Below, piece by piece: positions 20,523-32,577 of a stretch of DNA of 64,000 nt. Position 1 is the stretch's first letter. Each line of letters begins with the position of its first letter. Source of the DNA: Grammothele lineata (Eukaryota > Basidiomycota > Agaricomycetes > Polyporales > Polyporaceae); NCBI GenBank assembly GCA_002150815.3, contig NDFF03000011.1, positions 310,001 to 374,000 on the forward strand, read 5' to 3'. The notes below the pieces were generated by a model, which saw only the letters and a program-made list of their open reading frames with translations, made no database searches and was not told the DNA's origin. Both the position numbers and the translations under genes were made by a program.

Positions 20523-21861
20523 CGTGGTGGGTTGTCTTGCTCACCAGTCTTCGTATTCTTGAGGCTTTGAGGTGTAAATGTGAAGAGGGTGATAACCGGT
20601 TGCACAGTACCTGGAGTCGAACGCAGCGGGGCAGACGCCCTGGGGACGCGGCTCGGAGTCGTCGAACCGTGGAAAGACTCGCGTACCGCGACGACGTCAC
20701 GTGTGCGCGTCCTCTCCATCTGGCGCCCCGTCATTTTTTTCTTCGGCGGTTCTGCTTCGCCCACCATCATCTCCTACCCTGCCTCACTATTCTCGGATGC
20801 TTTTTGAGGACTCCAAGGCCGCATGTTTAGAGTTATATCTTTCGAGTCTCTCCGATCACGATATAAAATGATCATGTCGCTCACCCTGCCCTGGCGCAGT
20901 GCAAGAGGAGGCTGAGGTCAATTCGCTGCGGAGATGGTGGCGGGGGCTATAGGACAAGGTATCCGCTTTCTTCATCCACACACGTACCAGCCCTCCCGGC
21001 ACCGTCGGCTGATATACCGTTCATCGCGATCACAGGCCATCCATTGCAGGCGCATCTCGTCTACGAAGCCGAAGCGTCAAGACGACATCCCCGCCCAATG
21101 TCAGCTTGGCCGCCTATCTCTCCCGCTCCTTGTTAATGGCCGTGCTTTCAGGCGAACATCGAAGGTTTCATCATATTTGCTGTTGCGAGGTAAGTTTTCG
21201 CTCCGCGTCAAACGACGGCCTCTTGAAGCGTCGATGATTTTTAAACAAGAATGATTTAATGAGCCCAACCTGTCCCGATACGTTCGGGGCTGGCGTGACG
21301 ACCCTTTTTTTGCTGAGACACTTGATCCATCTTCGCCTTTATTGATCAGTTCCCATTGCTTATTACCTCACCTTTCAGGTAAACACCGCATCGCCTCCGG
21401 GGTTGCTCTTCTGAGCTCCAAAGTTTTGGTGAGTGCCCGCTGGCCCGTCGTTATTGGCAACATACACCGGAGCTCCCTATTCTGAAGAGGACAGCCGTCA
21501 TTGCCTGTCCAGTTGGCTGCAATATTGTCCTCTTGCTGAAGCATGCCCATTGCACAAACGAGCTGTCCAACCAGTGAGTTTCAACTCCACTCGCGGTGGG
21601 TCTTATTTTGGCTGTGTAGTACAGTAGGTACAAGTAGAGACAGATATGACTACTAGGACGTCCTAGGAGCTCCTTAATATATACGGACCACTAATAAATA
21701 TCCCTCAATCCACAAAAGACAGTGTCCACCGAGTCGATTGCAAACGCTCACTACTACGTACAGCCGAAGTCCATTAAAGTCCAGGTGATAAGTCCGTATT
21801 ACGGATGAATGTCAGTGGCATGAGTTCGTCAGGGGTCATTTACAGTTCGTGAGGTCATGCT
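20523..21861. other. Intergenic region upstream of the kinesin gene
   Basis: About 1.3 kb between the kinesin start and the stop of the Kre9-like gene, both on the minus strand. Apart from a possible alternative kinesin first exon (20611-20770) I see no gene, RNA or repeat. Confidence 0.5.
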
Positions 21862-22433
21862 TTAGAGCCCAACAGCGGGGGCAATGGTGAACACGCCGCT
21901 ATCGTTGCCAGAGTCACCAAATACTGGAGCAAGCTGTAAGCACTGACCGGCAATATCTGGACCAAGGTACTTACGGACTACAGTGTACTCTCCGGGCGTA
22001 ACGTCGGGGACAGTCACAGTGACGAAACCGTCCAAGATCGAGAAATTGGACGCGAGCGGGTGATCTGGGGGAAACAGCTCAGCGCTACAGTCTTATGTCC
22101 TGCATGCATCGACGACTCACCAAGGTCCAGACGAGTGCCATTGTTGAGGACGACTTGGCCGACGGAGTTGGTGATGTGCTCAGGCGCGTTAGAGGTGTCC
22201 CTAGGGATCCCGACAAGGCATCATCGTCGCATGTCAACTATGGTCAACTGTAAACGGAGACGAGGAACATACCAGGTGACGTTCTGCTGAGAGCCGATGG
22301 TCCAGATATCACCGGTAGTGGGGCTCGTCACCGGGGGCACGAAAACGTCGCGAACGGTAAGGGGGAGCGCAAAGGCCATTGCGAAGAGGGAAAGCAAGAC
22401 GGAGAAAAGCGAAAACATGGTGAACTTGAACAT
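21862..22433 (-). CDS. Small secreted Kre9/Knh1-like protein A
   Basis: Four exons on the minus strand: 22273-22433, 22121-22200, 21975-22064, 21862-21923; 130 aa. A signal peptide is evident (MFKFTMFSLFSVLLSLFAMAFA), followed by VTSPTTGDIWTIGSQQNVTW, the hallmark start of the Ser-Thr-rich Kre9/Knh1 N-terminal domain (W-x2-G-x4-VTW). The rest (HPLASNFSI..FVTVTVPDVTPGEYTVVLFGDSGNDSGVFTI) completes the beta-sandwich. Such proteins are secreted and act at or on the cell wall. It lacks the long Ser/Thr stalk and GPI signal of many relatives. The paralogue at 56949 has the same domain, and its last two introns fall at corresponding points with the same phase. Confidence 0.85.
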
Positions 22434-23797
22434 AGCGATGAGTTGAAGTTTAGGGCGAGTAGGAAGGGTAGGGGGTGGCGACAGCAGAAGAACAACTCAG
22501 AGCTCAGGGGTCGGAAAGCAATGAGACGGATCGCTGGAGAAGCGAAAGGGCGCGAAGCCTCTACTTAAATACCAGCCGGCCCGTAGCCGCCCATTTACTG
22601 CCAAACCCGATCGGCGCAGAAATAGTGGCGTCTGGCGCGTGACTACACCGCTTGACGCATTTCCTGCGGCCCCTCCGCGGAACGCTGCCTGTCCAGCCCC
22701 ACCAACAGGGCGGAGGTTCCCATCGGTCAGACAAGGGCTCTTGCATCACTGCGTGGCAGGGGATTCCGCAAACCCGTATGGGGCCCCTGTCCCGTTCACG
22801 CCGCACGGCAGAGGCATGGCCGAATAGGAACACCCAATCGGACAGTTCTCGAAAGGCCGCGACTGCGTGAAAGGGTGTCTGTGAAGCGTACCCTCTTTCC
22901 GCTACACTGCTCGTGTGTTCGTGCTTCGAGAACCCCCGATAACGACTACATTCATCGAGCTCTCGTACGATCATGGAGTTCTCGTTAGCGTGCCACGCTG
23001 GCCGACAAATGGCCGACATGGGTGTAATACACGACGTCGACGAAAGGAGTGCTCCCGATCCAGGTTAGGTCAACGGTATGACAATAGTCGCAGGATGTTC
23101 CGGGTACCCACCCACTCCCGGACTTGCCCGTGTGTGGTGATCTTCTATGAGACTCTCGTTCTCACGGCTAGCCACAGCAATACAGCAAAAGGATATGTCC
23201 AATAGCAGTGCTGGACGCCTTGTACAGTGATTGCTTCATGTATATCACTGCGAGATCATGATCATGTTCCGGTACGTCAAGGAATTGAACGAGCGCGCGC
23301 GAACCCAAGTGCAAGCATCCACTTATTGCTCTACGGTCGGAATTTGAGCTGACCAGATTGACTAAACCTGAGATTAGAACAATTTAAAAGCGCAAGAATC
23401 ATTACCTGAGAATCGGATACTATGGCACAATGATTGATAATTCAATACTAGCTGCGACATGCAGTTTTACATAGCGGGACAACTCGTAGTTAACACTGTA
23501 GATCGACCCGTAGGAAGTCCAGTCCGACATCTTCATTCTCCCTCTCGTGCTCTCGACGGTGACGTCATTGACAGACTTCTTCGGAAGTCGGCCCGCCCGA
23601 CACGTTCAGTAGCCTCGTGGCGACGTCGGCCAGACGGTGTACCCTTTTGGGATAGCCGGAGAATGGGTTTACGCCTCTACAATCTGCACCATTCACCATT
23701 CACCATTCACCGACCTGCCGCGTTGACCTTGCTCATTGCTCCAGTCTTCGCCGTTGCCATCGTCCCTGCATTATATCCCTCAACTTCAGGCCTCGCC
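22434..23797. other. Divergent intergenic region, Kre9-like A and Nop12
   Basis: About 1.36 kb serving both promoters. A TATTTAAG sequence (minus strand, near 22563-22570) lies about 130 bp upstream of the Kre9-like start. A run of three CATTCAC units occurs at about 23690-23710. No gene is supported. Confidence 0.5.
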
Positions 23798-25918
23798 ATG
23801 AGCCTGTCTTCATTTTTACTCCCTGGTGCCGCGAAGGGCAAGGCCAAGGCGATCGACAAGGGTCTGGATGACCTCTTCCGCACCACCACTACTGTGAGAT
23901 TTGCAGTCCCGTCACCTTCTCTACACCAACAGGTACTGAGCACGAGAATATAGCAGGCTCCTCCACCTCGACCTGTGGCTACCGCGCCTTCTCAGACGGC
24001 TGGTCCCAGTGTTTCTTCGGAGAAGAAGCGTAAAGCCTCGGACGCTCTTAGCGTAAAAGCGAAACGATCAAAATCCGACACTACGCGTGAGTAATCATCA
24101 CACTCATTGTCATGAGTTCGAGTATCTGAGTTCTCTCAGCGGCGCGCTCTCAAACAAAATCTTTTGCGAAAAGCGGGGCATCTGCTTCGTCCTCTGAAGA
24201 TGATGGCAGCGTGGATAGCTCAGACGACGGTGATAGCGAGGGTGACTCCGGAGCGGAAGGCGAATCACAACCCCAGGATCCTGCCCAGGAGGACTCGGAC
24301 GAGTCTGATGATGAAGGGGACCCGTCGAAGATGGTGCATGAATCCTTGCTGAGAGACGGAGCGGCCAAAGACACGTCTCGAGCAGCGAAGGTAAAGCACG
24401 TCCCTACAGAAGAGACCACGGAGCAGCGGGATGCCAGGACGCTATTTATTGGGAACGTCGCGGTGGAAGTTACAAAATCTAAGGTGCGTCGCTATCATCA
24501 TTCGTCCAATGCGCAGTGCTGACACTGTCCCTCATGCCTCTTGACAGCCCACGGAGAAGCGATTGAAACGGCACGTCCTCTCCTTCGTCCCCTCCGCCAA
24601 AATTGAGTCCATCCGCTTCCGCTCCGTCGCGTTCAAGAAGCCCACCACCGAGCTCCCGAAAGACGAAGACGACCCCAAGGCAAAAAAGTCGAAGCTGCGC
24701 GAGCACGACCGTGCGCGCACTGCATCCTGGCGTGCGGCTGAAGACAAGGACGAGACCGAGGCTGCGCCCCCGAAGACGTTCCTCACTCCGAAGGCAAAGA
24801 AGCGCATTGCGTTCATCAAGCATGAGATCCACGAGCAGGTCGACGCCGTGAACGCGTACGTTGTCTTCGCGCACCCGCTCTCCGCCGAGGCCCTTGCAAA
24901 GCGCCCCGCGAATGTGCCTCCGCCGCCCCCGGTGATGGACCCGTATGACGCAGCCAGGGAATGTGCGGAGAATGGCGATGGGAGCACGTTCATGGGCAGG
25001 ACGCTGCGCATGGATGTTGTCAAGAAGGGTTCGCGACCAGGCGTGGATGGAGCCGGTGAGGGCATAGAGAGTGCGATGGCGGGGGACCCCAAGGCGACAG
25101 TTTTCGTTGGAAACCTCGATTTCGCGAGCAAGGAAGAGGATCTCAGGACGTTCTTCGAAACTTTGATGCGGGAGGAGCGGGGAGAGCCTAGCGGTAAAGA
25201 GAAGAGGAAGGACGACGATAGTGATGAGGAAGAGGAAGAGAGCGAAGAGGACGAAGACGAAGAACAACGACCAAAGCTACGGTCTTGGGTAAAACGCGTG
25301 CGCATCGTTCGTGACAGGGATACGCAACTCGGGAAAGGCTTCGCCTATGTCCAGTTCGTAGTGAGTAGTCACGCTGTTCTATTCCTCAAGGAGAATGCTG
25401 ACGCCGACTAATCGTAGGACCGCGAATGCGTTGACGAGATTCTCGCCATGGAACAGACCAAGCTCAAATTTGCGAAGCGCAAGCTTCGCGTTCAGCGCTG
25501 CAAATCCCTCCCGGGTGGCCCCAAGCTCCGCGCAGCGCGGCCACCACGTCCCTCCCCATCAGACGCAGGACCGAAGTCTAAAGCAGGCTTCTCAAAGCCT
25601 GCGATCCCATCGCGCCTTGCTCCCGCTGCCAGGCAGGCACCTAGAGGAAACCCCCAGCTCGGGGAGAAGCTCGCGCACCTGCCGAAGGAGGAACGCAAGA
25701 AGGCGAAGGCGGCGGACCCCGACCGCGTCGCTCGTCGGCTGGCGAAGAAGCGCGCCAAGGCATTGGCGGAGAAGGGCGTGAAGTCGCAGGGGGATCGGGA
25801 GCGCGTCCGGAAGCGGCCGAACGAAAAGAAAGGCGGGCATGGGGGCAAAGATGGGTCCAAGCCCAAGAAGAGGGTGAGGAGTGGCAAGGCGTTGTCGAAG
25901 TTGAACACGAAGAAGTAG
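23798..25918 (+). CDS. NOP12: Nop12-like nucleolar RNA-binding protein
   Basis: Exons 23798-23893, 23957-24086, 24140-24483, 24548-25360, 25418-25918; 627 aa. Probable nucleolar factor for 25S rRNA maturation (yeast Nop12, animal RBM34). Order: N-terminal SLSSFLLPG, an acidic Ser/Asp/Glu-rich block, RRM1 starting ARTLFIGNVAVEV and interrupted by a long charged insertion, and RRM2 with RNP2 TVFVGNLDF and RNP1 KGFAYVQF. The lysine/arginine-rich tail (SKPKKRVRSGKALSK) fits nucleolar location. The exon 2 acceptor is TAGCAG, a NAGNAG pair that could add one Gln. The exon 4 donor could be GTAGTG or GTGAGT; I chose the stronger GTGAGT, giving QFVDREC. Convergent with FEN1, 186 bp apart. Confidence 0.88.
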
Positions 25919-26104
25919 CCTTCACATAGTCTGCATGTAGAGATATTGAGGGAGGGCAGGCTCGACAGATCTACGTTGAATGGAAGGCTAGTAATACAAC
26001 AAGTGCGACAGATATATACGAAACGACAAGGGCTATACGATAAGGCAACACATCCAGGGATAGCAGACGGATAGCAAGAATGACATGGAAACCGCTGCAT
26101 AAGA

Positions 26105-27826
26105 CTACTTCCTCTTGGTCTTCTTGCTGGCAGCTGCGTCCTTCTTATCTTTCTCCTTGTCATCGGCCTGGAAAATACCTATGAGGAATTTGTTGTTGCC
26201 GACATATGGGCCAAACTGACCTTCCGTTTCGTTCCCTTACCCTTGCCCTTTCCTTTTTCCTCCACTTTATCTTTCTTCGGGGAAGTCTTCGGCTTCGCCG
26301 TGAAGAAACCATCCAGACGGCCTTGTTGCTTGGAGTTAAGGAATTTAGTGAGCTTCTCAGCCCCTTTCCTTACGCGTTCCTCACTATTAAGAATATACGA
26401 CGTTATTAGAGTCCGGTAAGAACAATAAGATGATCTCGTACTTGAAACCTTTCTCCCTCACGAGGAAGTCAACTAGGCCCTCAACGTCTGGGCTCTTCCA
26501 CTCCAGCTATGGAACTCGTGTTGGCATGCGGAAATCTGGTGTCAGAACGAGATGACATACCTCCAACTCATCCGCCGGCGTGACGTCAGGCTTCATGAAG
26601 AGCTCCTTAGCCGCCTCAAACGGCCACTCCTCTGGGATCTGGATGCCTCCCTTCTTTTTTTTGCCTTCTTCCGCAGCTTCTTCTTTCTCTGCGACCCTGG
26701 GACGTCCTGTTAAGCACCGGAATAACAACACCTCCATACACACGTACTTCTCTTTGAGGTGCTCCATGACCTTCGCCAGCGTGCCATGTTCCCGAATGAG
26801 CTTCAATGCCGACTTTGGGCCTACCCCTCTGATGGGTTCAAGGTAATCACAGCCAAGTAGAATGCAGAGGTCGATGAATTGTGACATATCCATCTCGAGG
26901 CCTTCGATTGCTTTCTGGAGGTTGATTTCGCTGATAGGTGTTTTGCGGGCCTCGGAGAATGTAAGGTGACGGTAGAGAATGGGTGCACCGAACGTAAGCG
27001 TGTCCATGTCTTCGGAGCCAGCCGCGTAGACCTTTCCTCCGCGAGCCAACTCTGCGCACTGCGCCTCTGCCTCTGAAGGTGCCTACCGGAGTGAGGTGTT
27101 CAGCCGACTACCGAAGCAGCATGACGGGCCAAGCTCACAACTACAAATGGTATACCCATGAGGCCCAACAGCTTTCGGCATTCTTCGTTGTGCTCGCGAG
27201 TAACCTTCACCGTTCGACGAGAGAAGCGATCCATATCCTCCGCGGTGCCTGTAGCAACCAGTCAGTCAGTTGGGCTTCTAGACATAACAGATTCGTGACG
27301 CACCGGTCTCCTTGGCCTCCTCTCCTTCCTCCTTTGCCTCTTCTCTACGCTCAAATCGCTTCGACAACTAGATTTCGATGAGGATGGATACACTTTCAGC
27401 CAACGAAACATTGTACTGACCACGCCCGCCTTCAAGTCTGGTGGCTTGCCATCGAATACGTACGCTGGCTTGATACCGTTCTCAACCATACGTATTGTCC
27501 GGTAGAAGAATCCCATAAGATGACTTGAGAGAGTCCTTAACTGCGCTACACATGAGCTGCTTAGAATGTGGCACATACCTGGTCGTCTCTCCTGCATCAT
27601 TCGTCAGGAGTTCTCCGTCCTTTTGGCGCACGGCGATAAGGAACTGGTATATCGACATGGACGCATCTATAGCAACTTTGCGTCCAAAAAGTGTCTTTAT
27701 CTCATGTTCCTGTTACAAGAGAGGACACCTCAGCGAAGTACGACGGGAGTGGAGTTTCCGGACGCGTACCTGGAAAGCCTTCGGGGAGTGCTCTGCTAGC
27801 AGAGCAGTGAGGCCCTTGATACCCAT
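26105..27826 (-). CDS. RAD27: Flap endonuclease 1 (FEN1/Rad27)
   Basis: Ten exons on the minus strand: 27770-27826, 27579-27709, 27421-27523, 27304-27367, 27139-27248, 26748-27082, 26561-26696, 26442-26506, 26221-26383, 26105-26167; 408 aa. Structure-specific nuclease that removes 5' flaps during Okazaki fragment maturation and long-patch base excision repair. It starts [18 protein letters not shown]. The metal ligands are visible in VAIDAS, YVFDGK, PSEAEAQ, EDMDTL and GCDYLEP. The H3TH region [11 protein letters not shown] and the PCNA-binding PIP box QGRLDGFF are present, followed by a Lys-rich tail. The 51-bp intron 26697-26747 has no in-frame stop; splicing restores HLKEKVAEKEE. Two MCB elements lie upstream. 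Confidence 0.95.
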
Positions 27827-28173
27827 CCTGTAGAGTCAAGCTAGAGCTATTCCTCTATTTGTGGAAGCGTCTGCGATGCAGGTTCAGGAACCCAAGCGGG
27901 TGGGAAGGAGGAGTCGTGCGGAAGAGTAAAGCTGGAGACGCGAAGTACTGGACCGCGCCGCGGCCGAAGCAGACGCGTCGGGGTAACGCGTGACGTAGCG
28001 TGTCAGTCACGTCAATTGCGGTCACTAGCCTACCAAGCGCCTGCTCCTTCGACCGCCCTCGTTCTCCGGTATCCTCTGCGAAAACTCATGTCCTCGGACA
28101 TTTACCCCGTTTCTCCTCCAAAACAGTGGCCTGTCATTTTTGCATTGCATAACTTTTGAACCTTACGCATTGC
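27827..28173. promoter_or_regulatory. Divergent promoter FEN1 / YEATS gene with two MCB boxes
   Basis: A 347-bp shared upstream region. ACGCGT occurs at 27973-27978 and 27986-27991, about 150-165 bp upstream of the FEN1 start. ACGCGT is the MluI cell-cycle box bound by MBF (Mbp1/Swi6 type) in fungi, which drives G1/S expression of replication genes; that it does so here is inference. No TATA box is evident. Confidence 0.65.
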
Positions 28174-31100
28174 ATGCCACCCGACTCTCCATCTCTCCCC
28201 CCTGCGACACCGGACAACGACCCAGCCTACCTCGATGAAGGGAGACCTCCCAAGAGGGTTAAACTGACAGGTATGAGTTTCAATGAATGACTGTTCGCAA
28301 GACCTAAAATACCCGATAGACGATGCCCCGACTAGTCAACAGATAGCCTTGGAGGAGATAGACCTGGAACTTGCCCTGCGGCGCCGTTTAGCGGGCACTA
28401 TCCAATCCCGGCTAAGCTGGGCTTTACTGCTACGGGACTCCGTGAGCGGAGATATCAAGAAAGGTATGTTTCTTTCTATCAGGTGCTGCTGGTATATCTC
28501 ATTCGCACGCCTTCACTGTCGTAGACACCTCATACCCAGATCTTCGAGCAGCGTCCTTGAATGCGCTTGATGCCATAGAGGCCCCTTGCGAAATTATATT
28601 CGATAGGGAAAGTCGATTCGTCGCCGACACTCCATCTCCCTCAGTCGCCACAGCTCCCGTTCTATCAGACTCTGCAACTCCAGACCATTCGGTGCTCAAC
28701 AGAACACTATCCCGTTCGACCCGCACCCGAGGCCAGCTGCGTCCACCCCCTGCTGCACCCAAACGCCTCCTCTTCATCCGCAACACCGAGGCTATTCCCC
28801 CCGAAGTCGCCAAACTTGCTTGTGCCCAGTGCTCTCGTTCCGAGTTTACCACTCTGCAGGGTCTGTTGAACCATTGCCGTATCAGACACCAAGTGGAGTA
28901 CGGAAGCCATGACGAATGCATGCAGAGTTGTGCCGTCTTGGTACCACCGGAAGACCAAGATTGGGTTGTCGCAAACGGAATTGAGGTCGGCGGTGTCAGC
29001 GTACCGAGCTTGAAGAGACTTTTCGAGATGGCTGTCGGTGCCGGCCGGGCCAACCTTTCAGCTTTCGTACCCCAGACCACCAACGACGGCGTAAAATCGG
29101 AGTCGAGGGACTCACCAGCTATAATGGATACGGACCATCCATCCGCAGAGCCCACTCCACCGCCCGAGCAATCTGCCAATGCGCACGCCGTACGCGGTCT
29201 TGGCGTCCATGTAGACATGCCTGCTTTGGCACCGTTCCTCGGGAAGACCCCCAAGAAGCGGTGTATTAACGTTCGAGCCGACGAGGATTACCTTGTCGAC
29301 ATTGACCTTATAGTCGAGGCTGCAGATCGGCAAAGTAAGAAATGGCGCAAGCCATATAATCATCGCAACGTCGCACGCAAGGAGTTAGACCAAGTGGTTC
29401 CGTTACCTGATCTTACACGCAACGACCTGAACGGCCAACGAAACCTGACGCCTGAAGACGGCCGACGAGAACAATCAGTACCTCATGTTTTGTCTAGCAC
29501 AAGGTTTCATATCGCTGCCCGGGTGCTGGTCGCTGATCATAGCCTCTACATCCCTCCCAGTATGTACGTCACCGTTGTCAGGAAAATTACTGTGCTTATA
29601 TTGTCCAGAACGACGACCTGCAGGATTTCAGGATCACACTCATTACTGGAGGTTATCCGTGAAATCATCATCCTATGTACGCATTTGTGCTGTAATTTCG
29701 ACTGTTTACGTCTAACCCGCCTCTCATCAGAGTCTCCCCATCTCTTCGATCCTGAAGATGCTTGTTGTCGCCTCCGTAACGGAGCCGTCTCCATCAACAT
29801 TGGCCGAACCCGCTACGCTTCATGGCCCTCCCTTCGTCATCACACGCACAACGAATAAGCCTTTTCTCGCCCGACTGACGCTTATTTGGGCTGGTGAAAG
29901 GAACCCTCCGACAGAAATAGAGCACTGGGTAGAGGTAAGCGAATTTCCATGAAATCGGCTTACCAATGCGGCGAGCTTACGCGCGCTCAGCTCGATCCTA
30001 CGCGACGTCTTACTCCTGCCCTTGGGGAACAGCAGGTCTTTGACGTCGAATTGGACCGCTTCACTGAGCTTCTGCCAGTTCGTGATGATGGCAAGGAGAT
30101 ACCGTGGGGTGACCCATCCTTTCCTGGACCGACCGCCGAAGAGAAACAACCTGAGGAAGTCCAGCTTGCGAAAGCCTCACCGCGCCGCAACAAAGATGCG
30201 CCCAAGACTAGCTTGCCGAGCCCTATGGCACACATCATGAAGCTCAGAAGGCTACTCCCCAAATTCCCTATGACCCTGGAAGGTGCGAATGTAACGAAAG
30301 GTTTTTCGCTTCCGTACTCACATCGGACTTCAGACGTCAAGAGTCGCATAATACCGGAGGTTCCCTATCCTCTCGTAGCATCTCCTGCGGAGTTTCGAGA
30401 TCTTCTCTATGGGCGCCGTAAGGCGATCGAGGTAAACCTCAGTCTGGCGTTTTCTCTGGCCTTGCTCACGCGACGCTCTACAGATGAGCAGAGCAAGGGC
30501 CTTGCAGGCTGCATACACGGAGTCGGTCTCGCGATCCCAGAAACCTGCCATACAGCTGTCGACAGTGGATGTTTTCCATTGGATGGAGGACGAAGGTCTC
30601 TTTCCCCGGACAGAGGTCATCGAGGCCGAAGAGTCCTCGGAGCAACCGACGGAGGAAGAAGAAACTAGCGACCCGCGAACGCTGCCCGACCCTGAAGCAT
30701 TCTGCCGGACATGTGGAGCGCAACGGGTCCATCACCTTTCCCTTCCCGAAGAAGACGCGAAGCCCACCGTGTCTCACCCCTTACATTTGACGCCCTTCGG
30801 TCCCGGTCATGACCACACGCTTTGCACATCGTTCTGCGAGACGCTGGATTGGGCCGCAATGCGGACCTCTATCATCGATGTGGATGCATTGCTAGCCCAT
30901 GCTGCCTGTGGTTTACTTCCGAGCTCATCTCCGTCAAGCTTTCACCTGTCCGACCCAACACCGCCAAATGGACTCTGCTCAGCAATTTTCATCCCGCGTC
31001 ACTCCTCTCAATCGCCGTCAGCGCCAGCTCCGGGCCCAGTTGAAGCCATGGACCTGGTGGCCGTCGCAGATCCACGCCTTGTCATCCCCATCTGTCGAAT

Positions 31101-31935
31101 GACGGGTCTTCCATTTCCCGAAGTCACCGGAGCCCACACCGATACTCTTTCGTCAACGAAGCTTCCACATGCAGCCTCGGAACTAGGTCCAGGCCCCAGA
31201 GTAGTGCCTACCCCGCAACGCCCGCAGCTCTTATGCACGCCCGCCGACTTATCGGTGAATGCATCGCCTGCGACGACGGCGGAACACCTCGCGCCGTCCG
31301 CCGTACTCGCTGTAGCGGTCCGTGCACTGACACGGCTGCTGGTCGCCCGAGGTTTGGAGGCTGCGCGCCAAGACGAGGCGGCCTTCTGTGCCGCCACAGC
31401 GGTAGCAAGCGAACGCCACCGCCCGCCGCGGAGTGCTATCGCTGGTAGAGGAGGTGGCGCGATCGCGTCGTCATCGGAGGCGGCAGCCACGTCGTCACCG
31501 CGTCGTCGCGCGCTGACCCCGACGCATGTGTTCGCCGGCGTTGCACGCCGCGCGCGAGAGAGTGAGGGGGACAGTGCGCTGTTACTGCTCCTCGCGCAGC
31601 TCGGCGAGAGGAAACCTTTGTCAGCTGACACAGCGGGCCCACCGGCAGCTGCAACTGCGATTCCGAAGGAGGAAGGGTTAAGCTCAGAGGTGACGCTGAG
31701 CTCACCCTCCGCCCATGTGGATCGCGAGATCTGCCGAATGGACGGAGGCGCAGCGGCCGGCGAGCTGCAGGAGCCTTTAGGCCGGTCGCGTGGAGGCGGG
31801 ATGCCTCGGAGTTGGAGCGGGCCAACCGAAACGAGCCCAGCTGCTGCCATGGCGAGCGATACGGGGCTGGATCACCCGGAGGCCGGTGAGGAGGTCCCGC
31901 TCGGGGTGGTCGTGAAGATGGAAGAGTTGGAATAA
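28174..31935 (+). CDS. YEATS-domain chromatin protein with C2H2 finger
   Basis: Exons 28174-28270, 28320-28463, 28525-29559, 29609-29676, 29731-29934, 29991-30431, 30484-31935; about 1146 aa. N-terminus MPPDSPSLPP.., with a basic PPKRVKL patch resembling a nuclear signal. A C2H2 finger C180-x2-C183-x13-H197-x4-H202 is followed by a conserved-looking QVEYGSHDECMQSCAVLV. The YEATS domain spans about 400-550: FHIAARVLVADHSLYIPPK, HTHYWRLSV, PPFVITRTTNKPFLARLTLIW, then LDPTRRLTPALGEQQVFDVEL as in YEATS2. A C-terminal helical part (LAPSAVLAVAVRALTRLLVARGLEAAR..LTPTHVFAGV) resembles a histone fold. YEATS domains read acylated histone lysines; YEATS2-type proteins belong to a Gcn5 acetyltransferase complex. 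The region 30910-31270 reads as low-complexity sequence and may hide a further intron. Confidence 0.75.
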
Positions 31936-32577
31936 GTAAGTACTTGTAGCGGGGTATATTTGGATGCATCATCAGTCTATCTTGAGCGGCGCGGATTCTC
32001 ACCGCGCTCTTCTCGTAAACAACGTCCAGGCCGGTAAGAGGATGTGTCGACCGCGCCGTCACCTGTGCGTGAGGTTGCATCGGAGCAGTTGCGGCTCTTC
32101 GCACATACGAAGAAGGTCAAGGCCCGCGTTAATTAACACGTCTGCAACACAACGACCGGGAGAATTTGTTGCCGAGAGGGCGCTGATAGAGTCGGGAGCG
32201 GGTCCGGGGAATCGCTTGAGCCGCTGACGCTGTTATCCTAGGGCGCTCAGAACACTTCGCAGTTGTGGACCCGCATGGGCCCCGGGGCCCCGATGGATCG
32301 TGCGGCGAGAGCCCTTAGAATCGACAGCGCCCGGCCCATCACCGAGCCGTGTGCAGGCTGAAGTTTGTACGTCCGTCGTCGAGCGTTTCCTCAGCCACGT
32401 CCTCTCTTTTCTCCCCTCGCCTCAACCAGCCAGTGCTTGCGGTTCCGGCCCCCACATTCCTTTGCCACTCCTCCGCCTCGCCGTCCTAGACGGACGGACT
32501 GTACTTCCTGGCGTACACCTCTCCTTCCCTTTGTCCGCCCCAACCTACCCCAGAAGGTCAAGGTTTCGCCAGCAAAT
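31936..32577. other. Intergenic YEATS gene-DUF6534 gene
   Basis: About 640 bp. The pyrimidine-rich stretch just before 32578 probably is the 5' leader of the next gene. An open frame running 32300-32863 overlaps the real exons and is not supported. Confidence 0.5.

Noticed and set aside
23690..23712. Triple CATTCAC repeat upstream of Nop12
   Set aside because: Three short units are too few to call a functional repeat or microsatellite.
24479..25305. Two frames of about 260 residues antisense to Nop12
   Set aside because: Shadows of a GC-rich coding exon; the sense strand has both RRM domains.
31008..32104. Minus-strand frames of 280 and 222 residues opposite the YEATS gene 3' end
   Set aside because: Ser/Arg/Pro-rich antisense shadows with no domain; the plus-strand frame is continuous with the YEATS exons.
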